Assembly (NCBI GenBank): GCA_038237925.1
Contig: JBBRYF010000002.1
Coordinates: forward strand, 62,001-126,000
Direction: 5' to 3'
DNA length: 64,000 nucleotides
Source: AC-32 sp038237925
GTDB lineage: Bacteria; Actinomycetota; Thermoleophilia; Gaiellales; Gaiellaceae
The notes beneath the pieces were generated by a model. It was not told the origin of the DNA. It was given only the letters and a program-made list of their open reading frames with translations, and did not search any database. Position 1 is the stretch's first letter. Every line of letters starts with the position of its first letter. The translations under genes were made by a program, and so were the position numbers. This document shows, piece after piece, positions 25,040 through 31,080 of the stretch.

Positions 25040-25324
25040 GTGAATCGGGAGCAGGCGCAAAGCATCTTGTCGGCCGAGGTCGAGAGGCTCCGTGAGGTGG
25101 GATACGAAGAACTCGTCTCGCGGCTGCTGGATAAGCAGGAGACGTTCGAAAGGGTCGCTCCCGACGGCACCCGCTACCGGGTGGAGGTGCAGGGCCTCTG
25201 GGACGATGTGGCCAGTGGCAACCTGCGCGTGTTCGTGAACGTCGACGACGGCGGCTGGCGTGCGTTCGTTCCTCTGTCAGACGGCTTCGTCAGAGCGCCA
25301 GATGGATCGTTCGTAGGCGAGTAG
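25040..25324 (+). CDS. Small hypothetical protein, 94 aa
   Basis: GTG 25040 gives VNREQAQSILSAEVERLREV; the rest is an alpha-beta protein (TRYRVEVQGLWDD, LRVFVNVDDGGWRAFVPLSDGF). No catalytic motif. TACCGT sits 8 nt before the start, so it may be leaderless. The open frame extends upstream into the repeat but the conserved-looking protein starts here. It fills the 355-bp interval between repeats 1 and 2 as a single-gene cassette. Function unknown. Confidence 0.75.
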   Translation: MNREQAQSILSAEVERLREVGYEELVSRLLDKQETFERVAPDGTRYRVEVQGLWDDVASGNLRVFVNVDDGGWRAFVPLSDGFVRAPDGSFVGE

Positions 25325-25340
25325 GCGGCCCGTGCCCTCG

Positions 25341-25366
25341 CCTCGGCCAGTGTGCGGGAATGTCAC
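25341..25366 (+). repeat. Cassette repeat copy 2
   Basis: GGCCAGTGTGCGGGAATGT core identical to copy 1. CGGG and CCCG (25355-25358 and 25366-25369) can pair around the AATGTCA loop. Confidence 0.75.
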
Positions 25367-25410
25367 CCGACGAGACGGAGCCGATCCGCGCTGGCCGATA
25401 ATACGAGCGA

Positions 25411-25719
25411 ATGCGAGAAGGACTCGTCATCGGTTTCGCGATTGTCTTCGGCCTGGTAGTCGGCTCGCTGCTGGTACGAAGGCGCTCCTCCTTCCGCCTA
25501 GGGCTTCTCTCGCGGGTCGGCGCGTATGCTCTTGGTGAGTTGCTTGGCGCAGCTGCCTTGGGGTGGATAGCGACGGGCCTCTTCGAGACGGGCGGGCTGT
25601 GGCGCATCGGTACGGCCGTGTTCTTCTGCGTGCTTGCGCTTTGTGTCGTGGCGAAGGTGGCAGTGCTTCCTCGCGGGCTCGTGATCGACGTTGCGGCGCG
25701 GCGGGAGGGACCATCCTGA
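25411..25719 (+). CDS. Small membrane protein, 102 aa
   Basis: Three probable membrane helices (about residues 5-21, 38-58 and 66-84) with a basic loop VRRRSSFR after the first. ATG at 25411 follows a GATAAT -10-like box by 8 nt. It is the only gene between repeats 2 and 3. No family recognised. Confidence 0.72.
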   Translation: MREGLVIGFAIVFGLVVGSLLVRRRSSFRLGLLSRVGAYALGELLGAAALGWIATGLFETGGLWRIGTAVFFCVLALCVVAKVAVLPRGLVIDVAARREGPS

Positions 25720-25741
25720 CGCCGGGCGAGTGTGGCCATCA

Positions 25742-25767
25742 CCTGGGCCAGCGTGCGGGAATGTCAC
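25742..25767 (+). repeat. Cassette repeat copy 3
   Basis: Core GCCAGCGTGCGGGAATGTC. CCTGGG at its left edge pairs with CCCAGG just after it (25767-25772), and GTGCGGG pairs with CCC...GCAC, the best-folding copy. Confidence 0.75.
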
Positions 25768-26016
25768 CCAGGCACCGTCGAAAATGCTCGCACTCGTGGG
25801 ACCCGTGATCAGCCAAAGGCTCGTGGCCTCGGCGGCCCCCCACGGAGTGCACGACGAGCCAGAACGCGGGCCTTGCCCTGCGCGGAGCGACCTACCGCGG
25901 CGGCCATCTCGGACCCAAGGGTCCACAGCTCTGATCTTGGCCCGCACGGCACCGAAGTCTCCACTCCACGACGGAGCGGGCTAGGGTGCCACGGACCCCA
26001 AGCAGGAAGGACTTCC

Positions 26017-26292
26017 GTGAGTTTGGTGATCCGGTTCTCGCCCCCGTCCCTGACGGCGGAGCAGTACGACGAAGTGGTTCGACGACTTACGGCTGACGGC
26101 GTGTTCCCCGCGGACGGGCTCGACTACGAGCTCTGCTTCGGTTCGGAGGGCAACCTCAAGGTCAGCCAGGTGTGGGATTCGAAGGAGCAGCTCGACGCGT
26201 TCGGAGAGCGCCTCAAGCCGATCCTGTCCGACATGGGGATCAATCCGGGCGAGCCCGAAGTGCTCGAGGTGCACAACAGCATCAAGCGCTAG
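26017..26292 (+). CDS. Small hypothetical alpha-beta protein, 91 aa
   Basis: GTG 26017 with AGGAAGG 6 nt upstream. Sequence SLVIRFSPPSLTAEQYDEVVRRL ... GNLKVSQVWDSKEQLDAFGERL resembles dimeric ferredoxin-like folds (ABM/DUF-type stress proteins), suggesting a small monooxygenase-like or ligand-binding protein. Its 3' end faces a truncated VOC gene 21 nt away. The 250 nt upstream, after repeat 3, hold no recognisable gene. Confidence 0.72.
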   Translation: MSLVIRFSPPSLTAEQYDEVVRRLTADGVFPADGLDYELCFGSEGNLKVSQVWDSKEQLDAFGERLKPILSDMGINPGEPEVLEVHNSIKR

Positions 26293-26313
26293 TCCCGGCG
26301 AGTCCCGCCAGGG

Positions 26314-26520
26314 CTAGCGCTCTTCGGGACTGTGGCAAACCGCCTCGAGCTTGATTCCATGGGGATCAAGCCAGTAGATCGCGAAGCAGTGCTCCCCGTA
26401 CTGGGAGAACTCGCGCGGCTCGTCCAGGACGATGGCTTCGCGCGTACGGGCCCATTGGTGTGCCTCTCGGACGACCGCGCGGCTCGCGACCAAGAATGCG
26501 AGGTGATGAAGGCCGAACCC
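26314..26520 (-). pseudogene. 5'-truncated VOC (glyoxalase-like) gene
   Basis: The frame ends in a TAG at 26314 and encodes a clear C-terminal half of a vicinal-oxygen-chelate protein: GFGLHHLAFLVASRAVV ... FSQYGEHCFAIYWLDPHGIKLEAV, with metal-ligand type His and Glu. The first 60 or so residues and any start codon are missing; upstream the frame meets a stop within about 20 nt. The homology breaks exactly at repeat 4, so the 5' part was probably lost by recombination there. Confidence 0.75.
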
Positions 26521-26539
26521 CGGTGTGCGGGTATCTCAC
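26514..26539 (+). repeat. Cassette repeat copy 4 (diverged)
   Basis: Core CCGGTGTGCGGGTATCTCAC, with differences at the AATGT part. Lies exactly at the break point of the truncated VOC gene. Confidence 0.65.
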
Positions 26540-26552
26540 CCGAGCGGTCGTG

Positions 26553-26888
26553 TCAGGAGCGTCGAGTTGCCACCCGCAGCCTGTTGCCATCCGGATCTTC
26601 GAGTTCGCACTCCCGCCCGGCGAGCCCCTCTTCATCGACGGGAGTCCCGAACTCTTTCGATACCGCGTCGATGTCGGTGACGTATAGGTGGATCAGCGTG
26701 TTGGGCCGGGCGTCGCCCTTGTGCTCAGAGAGGTAGAGGCAGACGTGACCTCGCGCTACCGAAACGAACCACGGGAAGCCCGGCTCGAACTGATGCTCCC
26801 ATTCCTTGCGGAACCTAAGGCGCTCATACCAAGCGACAGCTCGTGCTGCATCCTCCACGTACAGAACTGGCACGACCTCCTCGTCCAC
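26553..26888 (-). CDS. VOC family (glyoxalase/bleomycin resistance-like) protein
   Basis: 111 aa, a full single VOC domain: VVPVLYVEDAARAVAWYERLRF, WEHQFEPGFPWFVSVARGHVCLYLSEH, LIHLYVTDIDAV and ELEDPDGNRLRV. Such proteins bind metals or drugs; enzyme activity is unknown. The GTG 26888 is chosen because TACACT lies 7 nt upstream (leaderless pattern); an ATG at 26933 would add 15 residues. Sole gene between repeats 4 and 5, reading against the repeat orientation. Confidence 0.82.
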   Translation of the reverse strand: MDEEVVPVLYVEDAARAVAWYERLRFRKEWEHQFEPGFPWFVSVARGHVCLYLSEHKGDARPNTLIHLYVTDIDAVSKEFGTPVDEEGLAGRECELEDPDGNRLRVATRRS

Positions 26889-26901
26889 CAAGCCGAGTGT
26901 A
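26889..26901 (-). promoter_or_regulatory. Leaderless-type -10 box before VOC gene
   Basis: TACACT (26901-26896 on the minus strand) lies 7 nt before the GTG at 26888. Confidence 0.5.
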
Positions 26902-27132
26902 GGGGGTTGTTCGCTGCCACCAAGCGCGGGCATCGGCCCTTTGGGCGTGACTACTGTCGGCTGAGTGCAACATCGGTACCTCGCGACGCCTTCGAGTCGG
27001 GACACTTCCGTCGTCGCCGTCATCTGCCGCGGCGCGCGTGACCAGCGCCCACCACAATGAGGAGGGGTGACTTCGGTCCCCGCATCGCGCCCGAGTCCTG
27101 GGCATAGCGGCGGCTTGCGCGAACCGGCCTCG

Positions 27133-27158
27133 TCTGGGCCAGCGTTCGGCAATGTCCC
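27133..27158 (+). repeat. Cassette repeat copy 5
   Basis: Core GGGCCAGCGTTCGGCAATGT, one of the GTTCGG and TGTCCC subtypes. Confidence 0.7.
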
Positions 27159-27178
27159 TTGAGCTGAATGGTCCTCAC

Positions 27179-27209
27179 CTCCCCTGCCCCGCTGATCGGG
27201 GCAGGGGAG
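27179..27209 (-). terminator. Strong 13-bp GC hairpin downstream of the ABM-like gene
   Basis: CTCCCCTGCCCCG (27179-27191) pairs perfectly with CGGGGCAGGGGAG (27197-27209) over a 5-nt loop. It lies 10 nt past the minus-strand stop at 27219. There is no U-tract, so it may be a hairpin-only terminator. Confidence 0.6.
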
Positions 27210-27218
27210 TTCGCTGCT

Positions 27219-27500
27219 CTATGCGGAGATGACGATTTCGCCGGCCGAGACCTGCGGCGCCGTGCCGCCGAGCTCCGGCAGGTTCTCGCGGATCCAATTT
27301 GCCGCCGCGCTGTTCGATTCGTTCGCGCCTACCTCGTCGTCGTACACGCTGATCGAAACCGCGCCATCGGCAGTGCGGGCGAGGTAGTAGGCCTTGAATC
27401 CGTCGATCCCGGTGATCAAGCTCTTGACGTCGGCTTCGTGGCTGACGAGCGCATCGGCGAGCTCGGGGCTGCCGGAGTACGTGCGAACGGTGGCGTACAT
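27219..27500 (-). CDS. Antibiotic-biosynthesis-monooxygenase-like small protein
   Basis: 93 aa. The frame is open to 27620 but ATG 27500 has AGGAGG 5 nt upstream and begins MYATVRTYSGSPELADAL. The fold pattern (YATVRTY, IDGFKAYYLARTADGAVSISVYDDEVGA) is that of dimeric alpha-beta barrel ABM proteins. Substrate unknown. It is the only gene between repeats 5 and 6 and lies on the minus strand. Confidence 0.8.
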   Translation of the reverse strand: MYATVRTYSGSPELADALVSHEADVKSLITGIDGFKAYYLARTADGAVSISVYDDEVGANESNSAAANWIRENLPELGGTAPQVSAGEIVISA

Positions 27501-27630
27501 ACGAACCTCCTGTTGGACGGGCTGCGGCTTCGCGACGTGGGATCGTGCCACGGTCGAGAACACGGTCGACCCGGGAAGTCTCGCACCATCCTGGCGGCCG
27601 TCACATTCGGACCGGTTCACGTGGAGCTGG

Positions 27631-27656
27631 CCTGGGCCGGTGTTCGGGAATGTCCC
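27631..27656 (+). repeat. Cassette repeat copy 6
   Basis: Core GGCCGGTGTTCGGGAATGTC; TCGGGAATGTCCCTCGA forms a small hairpin. Confidence 0.72.
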
Positions 27657-27727
27657 TCGACGCGGGGTTGCCTCGAATGCGTGGCCTGTGCGCGCGGGGA
27701 CCTAGGGGTTCGGGCAGAATCTGCGAC

Positions 27728-28339
27728 TTGGATTACCGCATCTACCACGCCGTCAACGAGTTCGCGGTTGACTTCAAGTGGCTGGCACACGCCACCTACT
27801 TCTTCGAGACCGTCGGAGTCGTGGTCTATGGGGTAGCGGTGCTCGTGCTCTGGCTTGCGACCGCGCCCGGCCAGGAGCGCGGCTGGAAGCTCGCTGCGCT
27901 CGCAGGAGGGACATCCGCTGGGGTCTCGCTATTGATCAACCAAGTCATCGGCAACCTCATCTGGCATCGTCCTCGCCCGTACGAGACGCATCCGCAGGTT
28001 TACCACCTGTCTCATTCTCACGATCCTTCATTTCCAAGTGATCACGCCAGTGCCGCTTTCGGAATCGCCTTCGGCATCTACTTTGTTGATCGCCGCGTCG
28101 GCCGCTTCTTCATAGCTGTCGCAACGCTGATCGCACTAGGCCGCGTCCTCGTTGGCGCTCACTACCTGACCGATGTCGTCGCCAGTCTCGTCATTTCCGT
28201 GATTGCGGCATATCTGGTCGTGCGGTTCGGGCGGCCTTTGCTCGACCGCTGTGCTCGGTTGCTCGAGCGCCTGTCCGATCCCGTGGTTAGGCCGATTCAC
28301 ACGCGGTGGCAGCGGCGAACCTCTCTGTCCGCGGACTAG
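27728..28339 (+). CDS. PAP2 family membrane phosphatase
   Basis: 203 aa, about five or six membrane helices. The three phosphatase motifs are present: WHRPRPYE (KxxxxxxRP-type), PSDHASAAFGIAFG (PSGH-type, here PSDH) and RVLVGAHYLTDV (SRxxxxxHxxxD-type). Likely dephosphorylates undecaprenyl pyrophosphate or a phospholipid at the outer face of the membrane. TTG 27728 begins the conserved LDYRIYHAVNEFAVD; a CAGAAT box lies 7 nt upstream. It sits alone between repeats 6 and 7. Confidence 0.87.
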   Translation: MDYRIYHAVNEFAVDFKWLAHATYFFETVGVVVYGVAVLVLWLATAPGQERGWKLAALAGGTSAGVSLLINQVIGNLIWHRPRPYETHPQVYHLSHSHDPSFPSDHASAAFGIAFGIYFVDRRVGRFFIAVATLIALGRVLVGAHYLTDVVASLVISVIAAYLVVRFGRPLLDRCARLLERLSDPVVRPIHTRWQRRTSLSAD

Positions 28340-28358
28340 ACCGGGCACCAGCTCGATG

Positions 28359-28384
28359 GCATGGCCGGCGTTCAGGAATGTCCC
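28359..28384 (+). repeat. Cassette repeat copy 7
   Basis: Core GGCCGGCGTTCAGGAATGTC; TTCAGG pairs with CCTGAG around it. A minus-strand reading frame ends inside it (TGA at 28374-28372). Confidence 0.68.
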
Positions 28385-28458
28385 CTGAGCCGCCGAAGCT
28401 CGCTGAGTAGCCGAGGCATGTGGCTCCGAGCAGCCGCGATGAACTTGATGTCGGCGGC
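28372..28458 (-). pseudogene. C-terminal fragment of an unidentified gene
   Basis: The minus strand encodes ADIKFIAAARSHMPRLLSEL then RRLRGHS and a stop within repeat 7. It looks like the conserved tail of a longer protein whose upstream part is missing; the sequence before it belongs to a cupin fragment. It has no start codon of its own. Confidence 0.5.
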
Positions 28459-28490
28459 CGAGGCTCACGGAGCGTGTGGCCGGTGGTCTT

Positions 28491-28626
28491 CGGCTCCGGC
28501 ATGCGTGCATTCGCAGGAACCCATGCTTTCGAAGACGCTGACACTGCGTCCGGACTCGTCTGCGTCGACATGAAAACAGACGCTGAGACCCCCAACCTGG
28601 ATCGTCTCGGCAGCGGTGTTGGGCAT
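28491..28626 (-). pseudogene. Broken N-terminal cupin gene fragment
   Basis: ATG 28626 starts MPNTAAETIQVGGLSVCFHV and SVSVFES, a cupin-like N-terminus; the expected continuation VPANARMPEP is then found in another frame, so one frameshift separates them. After MPEP the similarity stops and the fragment of another gene begins. The intact small frame on the minus strand (53 aa) is unlikely to be functional. Confidence 0.5.
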
Positions 28627-28790
28627 CGAGTGATGACCCCTCGTTTGACGGCGCGCTGACTCGGACCACGCCGGCGTAAATGACAAGAGGTGCCCTGGAG
28701 CGATGCCCGCGCCGCGCGGGTGTAGGCTGGAGGAAGGCGGGCCGCACCTTCGACTCGTTAGACGTCGAAGACCCAAGGAAGGGATCTCGT

Positions 28791-29060
28791 GTGAGGCGCG
28801 ATTCCCAGTTCGAGCTGCCGGCAAGCCAGGAGTTAGATGATGTTCTTGGTGCGACGGTCGAAATCGCCTGTGACTGCGGACGAAGCGGGTGCGGCGAGGT
28901 TATTGCCTTGCCGCGGAGGCTGTACGAACGCGCACAGAGGGAGCGGCGGTCTCTGCTTGTGCCCGGTCACGAGCTGCCCCGAATCAAGCTGGGCCGCTAC
29001 GACGCCTTCGTGGTCGTAGTCGAAGAGAGGCCCGCAGCAGCCGCAGGGACCGACACGTAA
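28791..29060 (+). CDS. Small Cys-containing hypothetical protein, 89 aa
   Basis: GTG 28791 follows AAGGAAGGG about 8 nt upstream. The protein has a CDCGRSGCGE motif near residues 28-37 that could bind a metal, then a basic helix (RRLYERAQRERRSLLVPGHE) and a beta-rich tail. An inverted repeat CTTCGAC/GTCGAAG lies in the leader (28748-28770), a possible regulatory hairpin. Family not recognised. Confidence 0.65.
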   Translation: MRRDSQFELPASQELDDVLGATVEIACDCGRSGCGEVIALPRRLYERAQRERRSLLVPGHELPRIKLGRYDAFVVVVEERPAAAAGTDT

Positions 29061-29428
29061 GCGTTCGCCAATAGCTAGGTGCCAAGAGGGAGCACGCCGA
29101 CCCCGATCCCGAACTCGTTCGCGTACCGGTCGTTTCGCCCCGAGCGAGCATCGGCGCCCGCTGCTCGAGCCACCGCCTGACGGGTACGCAGGACTCGAAC
29201 GTGGTGCGCGGAGAGAGTACCGACCAGCTCTTCCCTGCTGTCCTCTCTTGGCAACAACGGCACCCTTTCGGGGGATGATCGACGGCCCATAGGAACCCGA
29301 TACTCCGTGAGTCCAGGGGTCATACCGGAGCTGCTCGCCGCAGAACAGCCGGAACGCTCGCCAAGCGTCCCCGCGTGACGGAAATGCATAGAGGGCGGCC
29401 CCTCTCGTCGCATGGGAGGGCCGCCCGC
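29061..29428. other. 368-bp interval without a clear gene
   Basis: Between the 89-aa gene and repeat 8. Minus-strand frames here contain protein-like pieces (FPSRGDAWRAFRLF; SAHHVRVLRTRQAVARAAGA) in two different frames, possibly a decayed gene, but no start, stop or family supports an intact one. A GC hairpin closes the interval. Confidence 0.45.
29393..29426. repeat. 9-bp GC hairpin before repeat 8
   Basis: GGGCGGCCC (29393-29401) pairs with GGGCCGCCC (29418-29426), followed by GCCTTTCCC. It abuts cassette repeat 8. Confidence 0.55.
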
Positions 29429-29450
29429 CTTTCCCGGTTCGGAATGTCAC
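29429..29450 (+). repeat. Cassette repeat copy 8 (shortened)
   Basis: CCCGGTTCGGAATGTCAC followed by CCGACG; one G is missing from the GGG run and the left end is diverged. Confidence 0.62.
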
Positions 29451-29521
29451 CCGACGCGACTCGCTCACATGGCCGATCACGAGATGATTTGAGTCGCTCA
29501 CGAACTACGATGTGAGAAACG

Positions 29522-29986
29522 ATGATCCTCGTCTTCGCGATTGCGCTCGGTTTCGTGGCCGTAATCCTGTGGCGGTCTCGTGGCCGATCCGGCGGTGAAG
29601 GTCGCGGGTGTCGATGGTTCTGGGCTTGGTCGGTGGTCGGCGGGGCGCTCGCCTTCAGCTTCCTCACTGGCTTCTCGATTGGCGTGCTGCTGCTGCCATT
29701 CGCCCTCTTGCTTCTATGGCTAGTCCTGTACCTCTCTCCACGCTGGCCGGAAAGCATCGGCTTCATCGAGGGCGTAGGACTCCTTCTCCTTGTCATCGCG
29801 TACCTGCATCGCGACGACCGGGCATGCCCACCGAGCGGGACGCTTGAGCTCGCGCCGAGTTCGGCGGGGGTGTCCGTCTCCTGCGGCGGTCTTGATCCGC
29901 ACCCTTGGCTGTACACAGGACTTGTGATCGCAACTCTTGCCGCGTTGGCGTACTCGCTCGCTCGGCGGATCGGCGAGAAGCGCTAA
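29522..29986 (+). CDS. Membrane protein of unknown function, 154 aa
   Basis: Four or five probable membrane helices (about residues 2-17, 34-50, 53-70, 78-95 and 128-145), with a short exposed loop containing two cysteines (DRACPPSGTLELAPSSAGVS then VSCGGLD). ATG at 29522 lies 10 nt after TACGAT. Sole gene between repeats 8 and 9. Not recognised. Confidence 0.72.
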   Translation: MILVFAIALGFVAVILWRSRGRSGGEGRGCRWFWAWSVVGGALAFSFLTGFSIGVLLLPFALLLLWLVLYLSPRWPESIGFIEGVGLLLLVIAYLHRDDRACPPSGTLELAPSSAGVSVSCGGLDPHPWLYTGLVIATLAALAYSLARRIGEKR

Positions 29987-30001
29987 ACCAGGCCATCCTC
30001 G

Positions 30002-30027
30002 GCTGGGCCAGCGTGCGGGAATGTCCC
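30002..30027 (+). repeat. Cassette repeat copy 9
   Basis: Core GGGCCAGCGTGCGGGAATGT; CTCGG just before it pairs with CCGAG just after (30027-30031). Confidence 0.75.
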
Positions 30028-30032
30028 CCGAG

Positions 30033-30233
30033 TCAGCTGGCTGCGTCGAGCGGGAAGGGCTTTACTGCCAGTGGCCGAAACTGGCCCGACCACCCTGCAG
30101 AACGCTGCGCTACGTCTCGAGTCGCTTGTTGCGCGTTTTGGCTCTGAAGGACTTGCTGCCGTGCGCGCTCCACCAAGTAGCGCTCGTGAGCTTTCCTCTG
30201 CCTACGTGCGGCGATTCGCGTCCAGAACTTCAT
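30033..30233 (-). CDS. Small basic helical protein, 66 aa
   Basis: ATG 30233 gives MKFWTRIAARRQRKAHERYL and a long amphipathic helix rich in Arg and Gln (ERARQQVLQSQNAQQATRDV). The look is that of a small conserved actinobacterial protein rather than a chance frame. Its end overlaps the flank of repeat 9. A TACTAT box lies 13 nt upstream. Last gene of the array; function unknown. Confidence 0.6.
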   Translation of the reverse strand: MKFWTRIAARRQRKAHERYLVERARQQVLQSQNAQQATRDVAQRSAGWSGQFRPLAVKPFPLDAAS

Positions 30234-30290
30234 GCGCCTCACAACAATAGTAGGTCAGGTACCCGCAGAAAGCAGGAAGCGCCGTTGGCA

Positions 30291-30312
30291 TGGGCGAGCG
30301 TCCTGTCGCCTG
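30291..30312 (+). repeat. Degenerate cassette repeat copy 10
   Basis: TGGGCGAGCGT then, after loss of a few bases, TGTCGCCTGA. It ends 4 bp from the mqnA stop codon and may be the array terminus. Confidence 0.4.
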
Positions 30313-30315
30313 AAT

Positions 30316-31080
30316 CTAGACGGTCGCTTCAGCGCGGGCCACGAAGCGGAGCTCGGGCACTTCGTCGAGCTCGCCGACGTCGCGGGCCAGCTCGAGGAAG
30401 GTGAGCAGCCCCGCCCGCTCGCGCGGGCCGAAGCGGTAGCGGAGCTTCTCGAAGTAGCGCGCGAGGAAGCCGGCCGGATAGCCGTAACGCTCGCTCGCCT
30501 CGTACGCCAGCCGCTCGGGCTCGGCGCGCGCGGTGAGGACCGACTCGACCAAAGCCTGTTCGAGCTCGGCGAGCCCCTCGGCGACGGGCTCCGGGCAGGC
30601 CCAAACGGCGAAGACCATCGGCAGGCCGGTGCGCTCGAGCCAGAGGCGGCCGAGGTCGTGGTGCGGCGTCGGGTCCTCGAACGCGCTCTTCAGGGCCGCG
30701 TCGCCGATCAGCAGCGTCGCGTCCGCCTCCTCGCCGAGCGGGACGTGCTCGGCTTCCGGCAGCAGCACCTTCGTCAGGACGACGGAGGTCGCGCTCTCGG
30801 GCGTGACCGCGATCGTGCACACCTGCTCGAGCGGCCGGCGCGCGACGAGCTGGATCGAGTCGACCGCGCCCTCGGACGACACGCACAGCCGGGGCAGGAG
30901 CCGCAGCCGGTCGGCATTGCGCGCGTACTCGATCGACGAGATCGGCGCGAGGTCGAGCTCACCGCACAGCAGGCGAGCGTTCAAGTCGGTCGGCACGCCC
31001 TGCACCTCGTCGACCTCGGCCTCGAGCCGGTAGAAGACCGGCGCCATGTTCACGTACGAGATGCGGCCGAGCCTGATCAC
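30316..31080 (-). CDS. mqnA: Chorismate dehydratase
   Basis: First step of the futalosine menaquinone pathway, dehydrating chorismate to 3-enolpyruvylbenzoate. The 254-aa protein starts MIRLGRISYVNMAPVFYRLE and shows GVPTDLNARLLCGELDLAPISSIEYA and the LLIGDAAL segment of the periplasmic-binding-protein-like fold. It is the 3'-most gene of the bc-menaquinone operon and overlaps the upstream polyprenyl synthase gene by 1 nt. Confidence 0.93.
   Translation of the reverse strand: MIRLGRISYVNMAPVFYRLEAEVDEVQGVPTDLNARLLCGELDLAPISSIEYARNADRLRLLPRLCVSSEGAVDSIQLVARRPLEQVCTIAVTPESATSVVLTKVLLPEAEHVPLGEEADATLLIGDAALKSAFEDPTPHHDLGRLWLERTGLPMVFAVWACPEPVAEGLAELEQALVESVLTARAEPERLAYEASERYGYPAGFLARYFEKLRYRFGPRERAGLLTFLELARDVGELDEVPELRFVARAEATV

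Larger units (their letters stand above)
24494..30312 (+). mobile_element. Putative gene-cassette array with conserved same-orientation repeats
   Basis: About 5.8 kb holding 10 or more small genes, each interval bounded by copies of one element at 24986, 25341, 25742, 26514, 27133, 27631, 28359, 29429, 30002 and a degraded one at 30291. Shared core: CCTGGGCCAGYGTKCGGGAA followed by TGTCMC and usually a YCGA-like continuation. Every copy points the same way, while genes lie on both strands. Base composition is visibly less GC-rich than the flanks. It abuts the mqnA stop codon. A half-site CCTGGGCCA at 24494-24502 may mark the left edge. No recombinase is encoded here. Confidence 0.65.

Noticed and set aside
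25498..25947. Minus-strand frame across repeat 3
   Set aside because: Low-complexity translation over the antisense of the 102-aa membrane gene and the repeat; no family or ribosome-binding site.
27545..27727. Longer N-terminus for the PAP2 protein, crossing repeat 6
   Set aside because: The extension is Arg/Ser/Pro-rich, crosses the cassette repeat and lacks similarity to PAP2 N-termini.
28465..28626. Intact 53-aa cupin-like gene
   Set aside because: Its conserved N-terminus continues in another frame, so the short frame is a frameshift remnant, not a full gene.
29150..29220. Possible tRNA on the minus strand (GTTCGAGTCCTGC resembles a T-loop)
   Set aside because: The T-stem cannot pair (CCACG against CCTGC) and no anticodon or acceptor arm can be built.
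24986..30027. CRISPR array
   Set aside because: Repeats are separated by 355-1070 bp of genes, vary in sequence and lack uniform short spacers; no cas gene is present.
24986..30027. Canonical integron attC sites
   Set aside because: The conserved core lacks the RYYYAAC and GTTRRRY boxes and gene orientation is mixed; the cassette idea is kept but not as a known integron.
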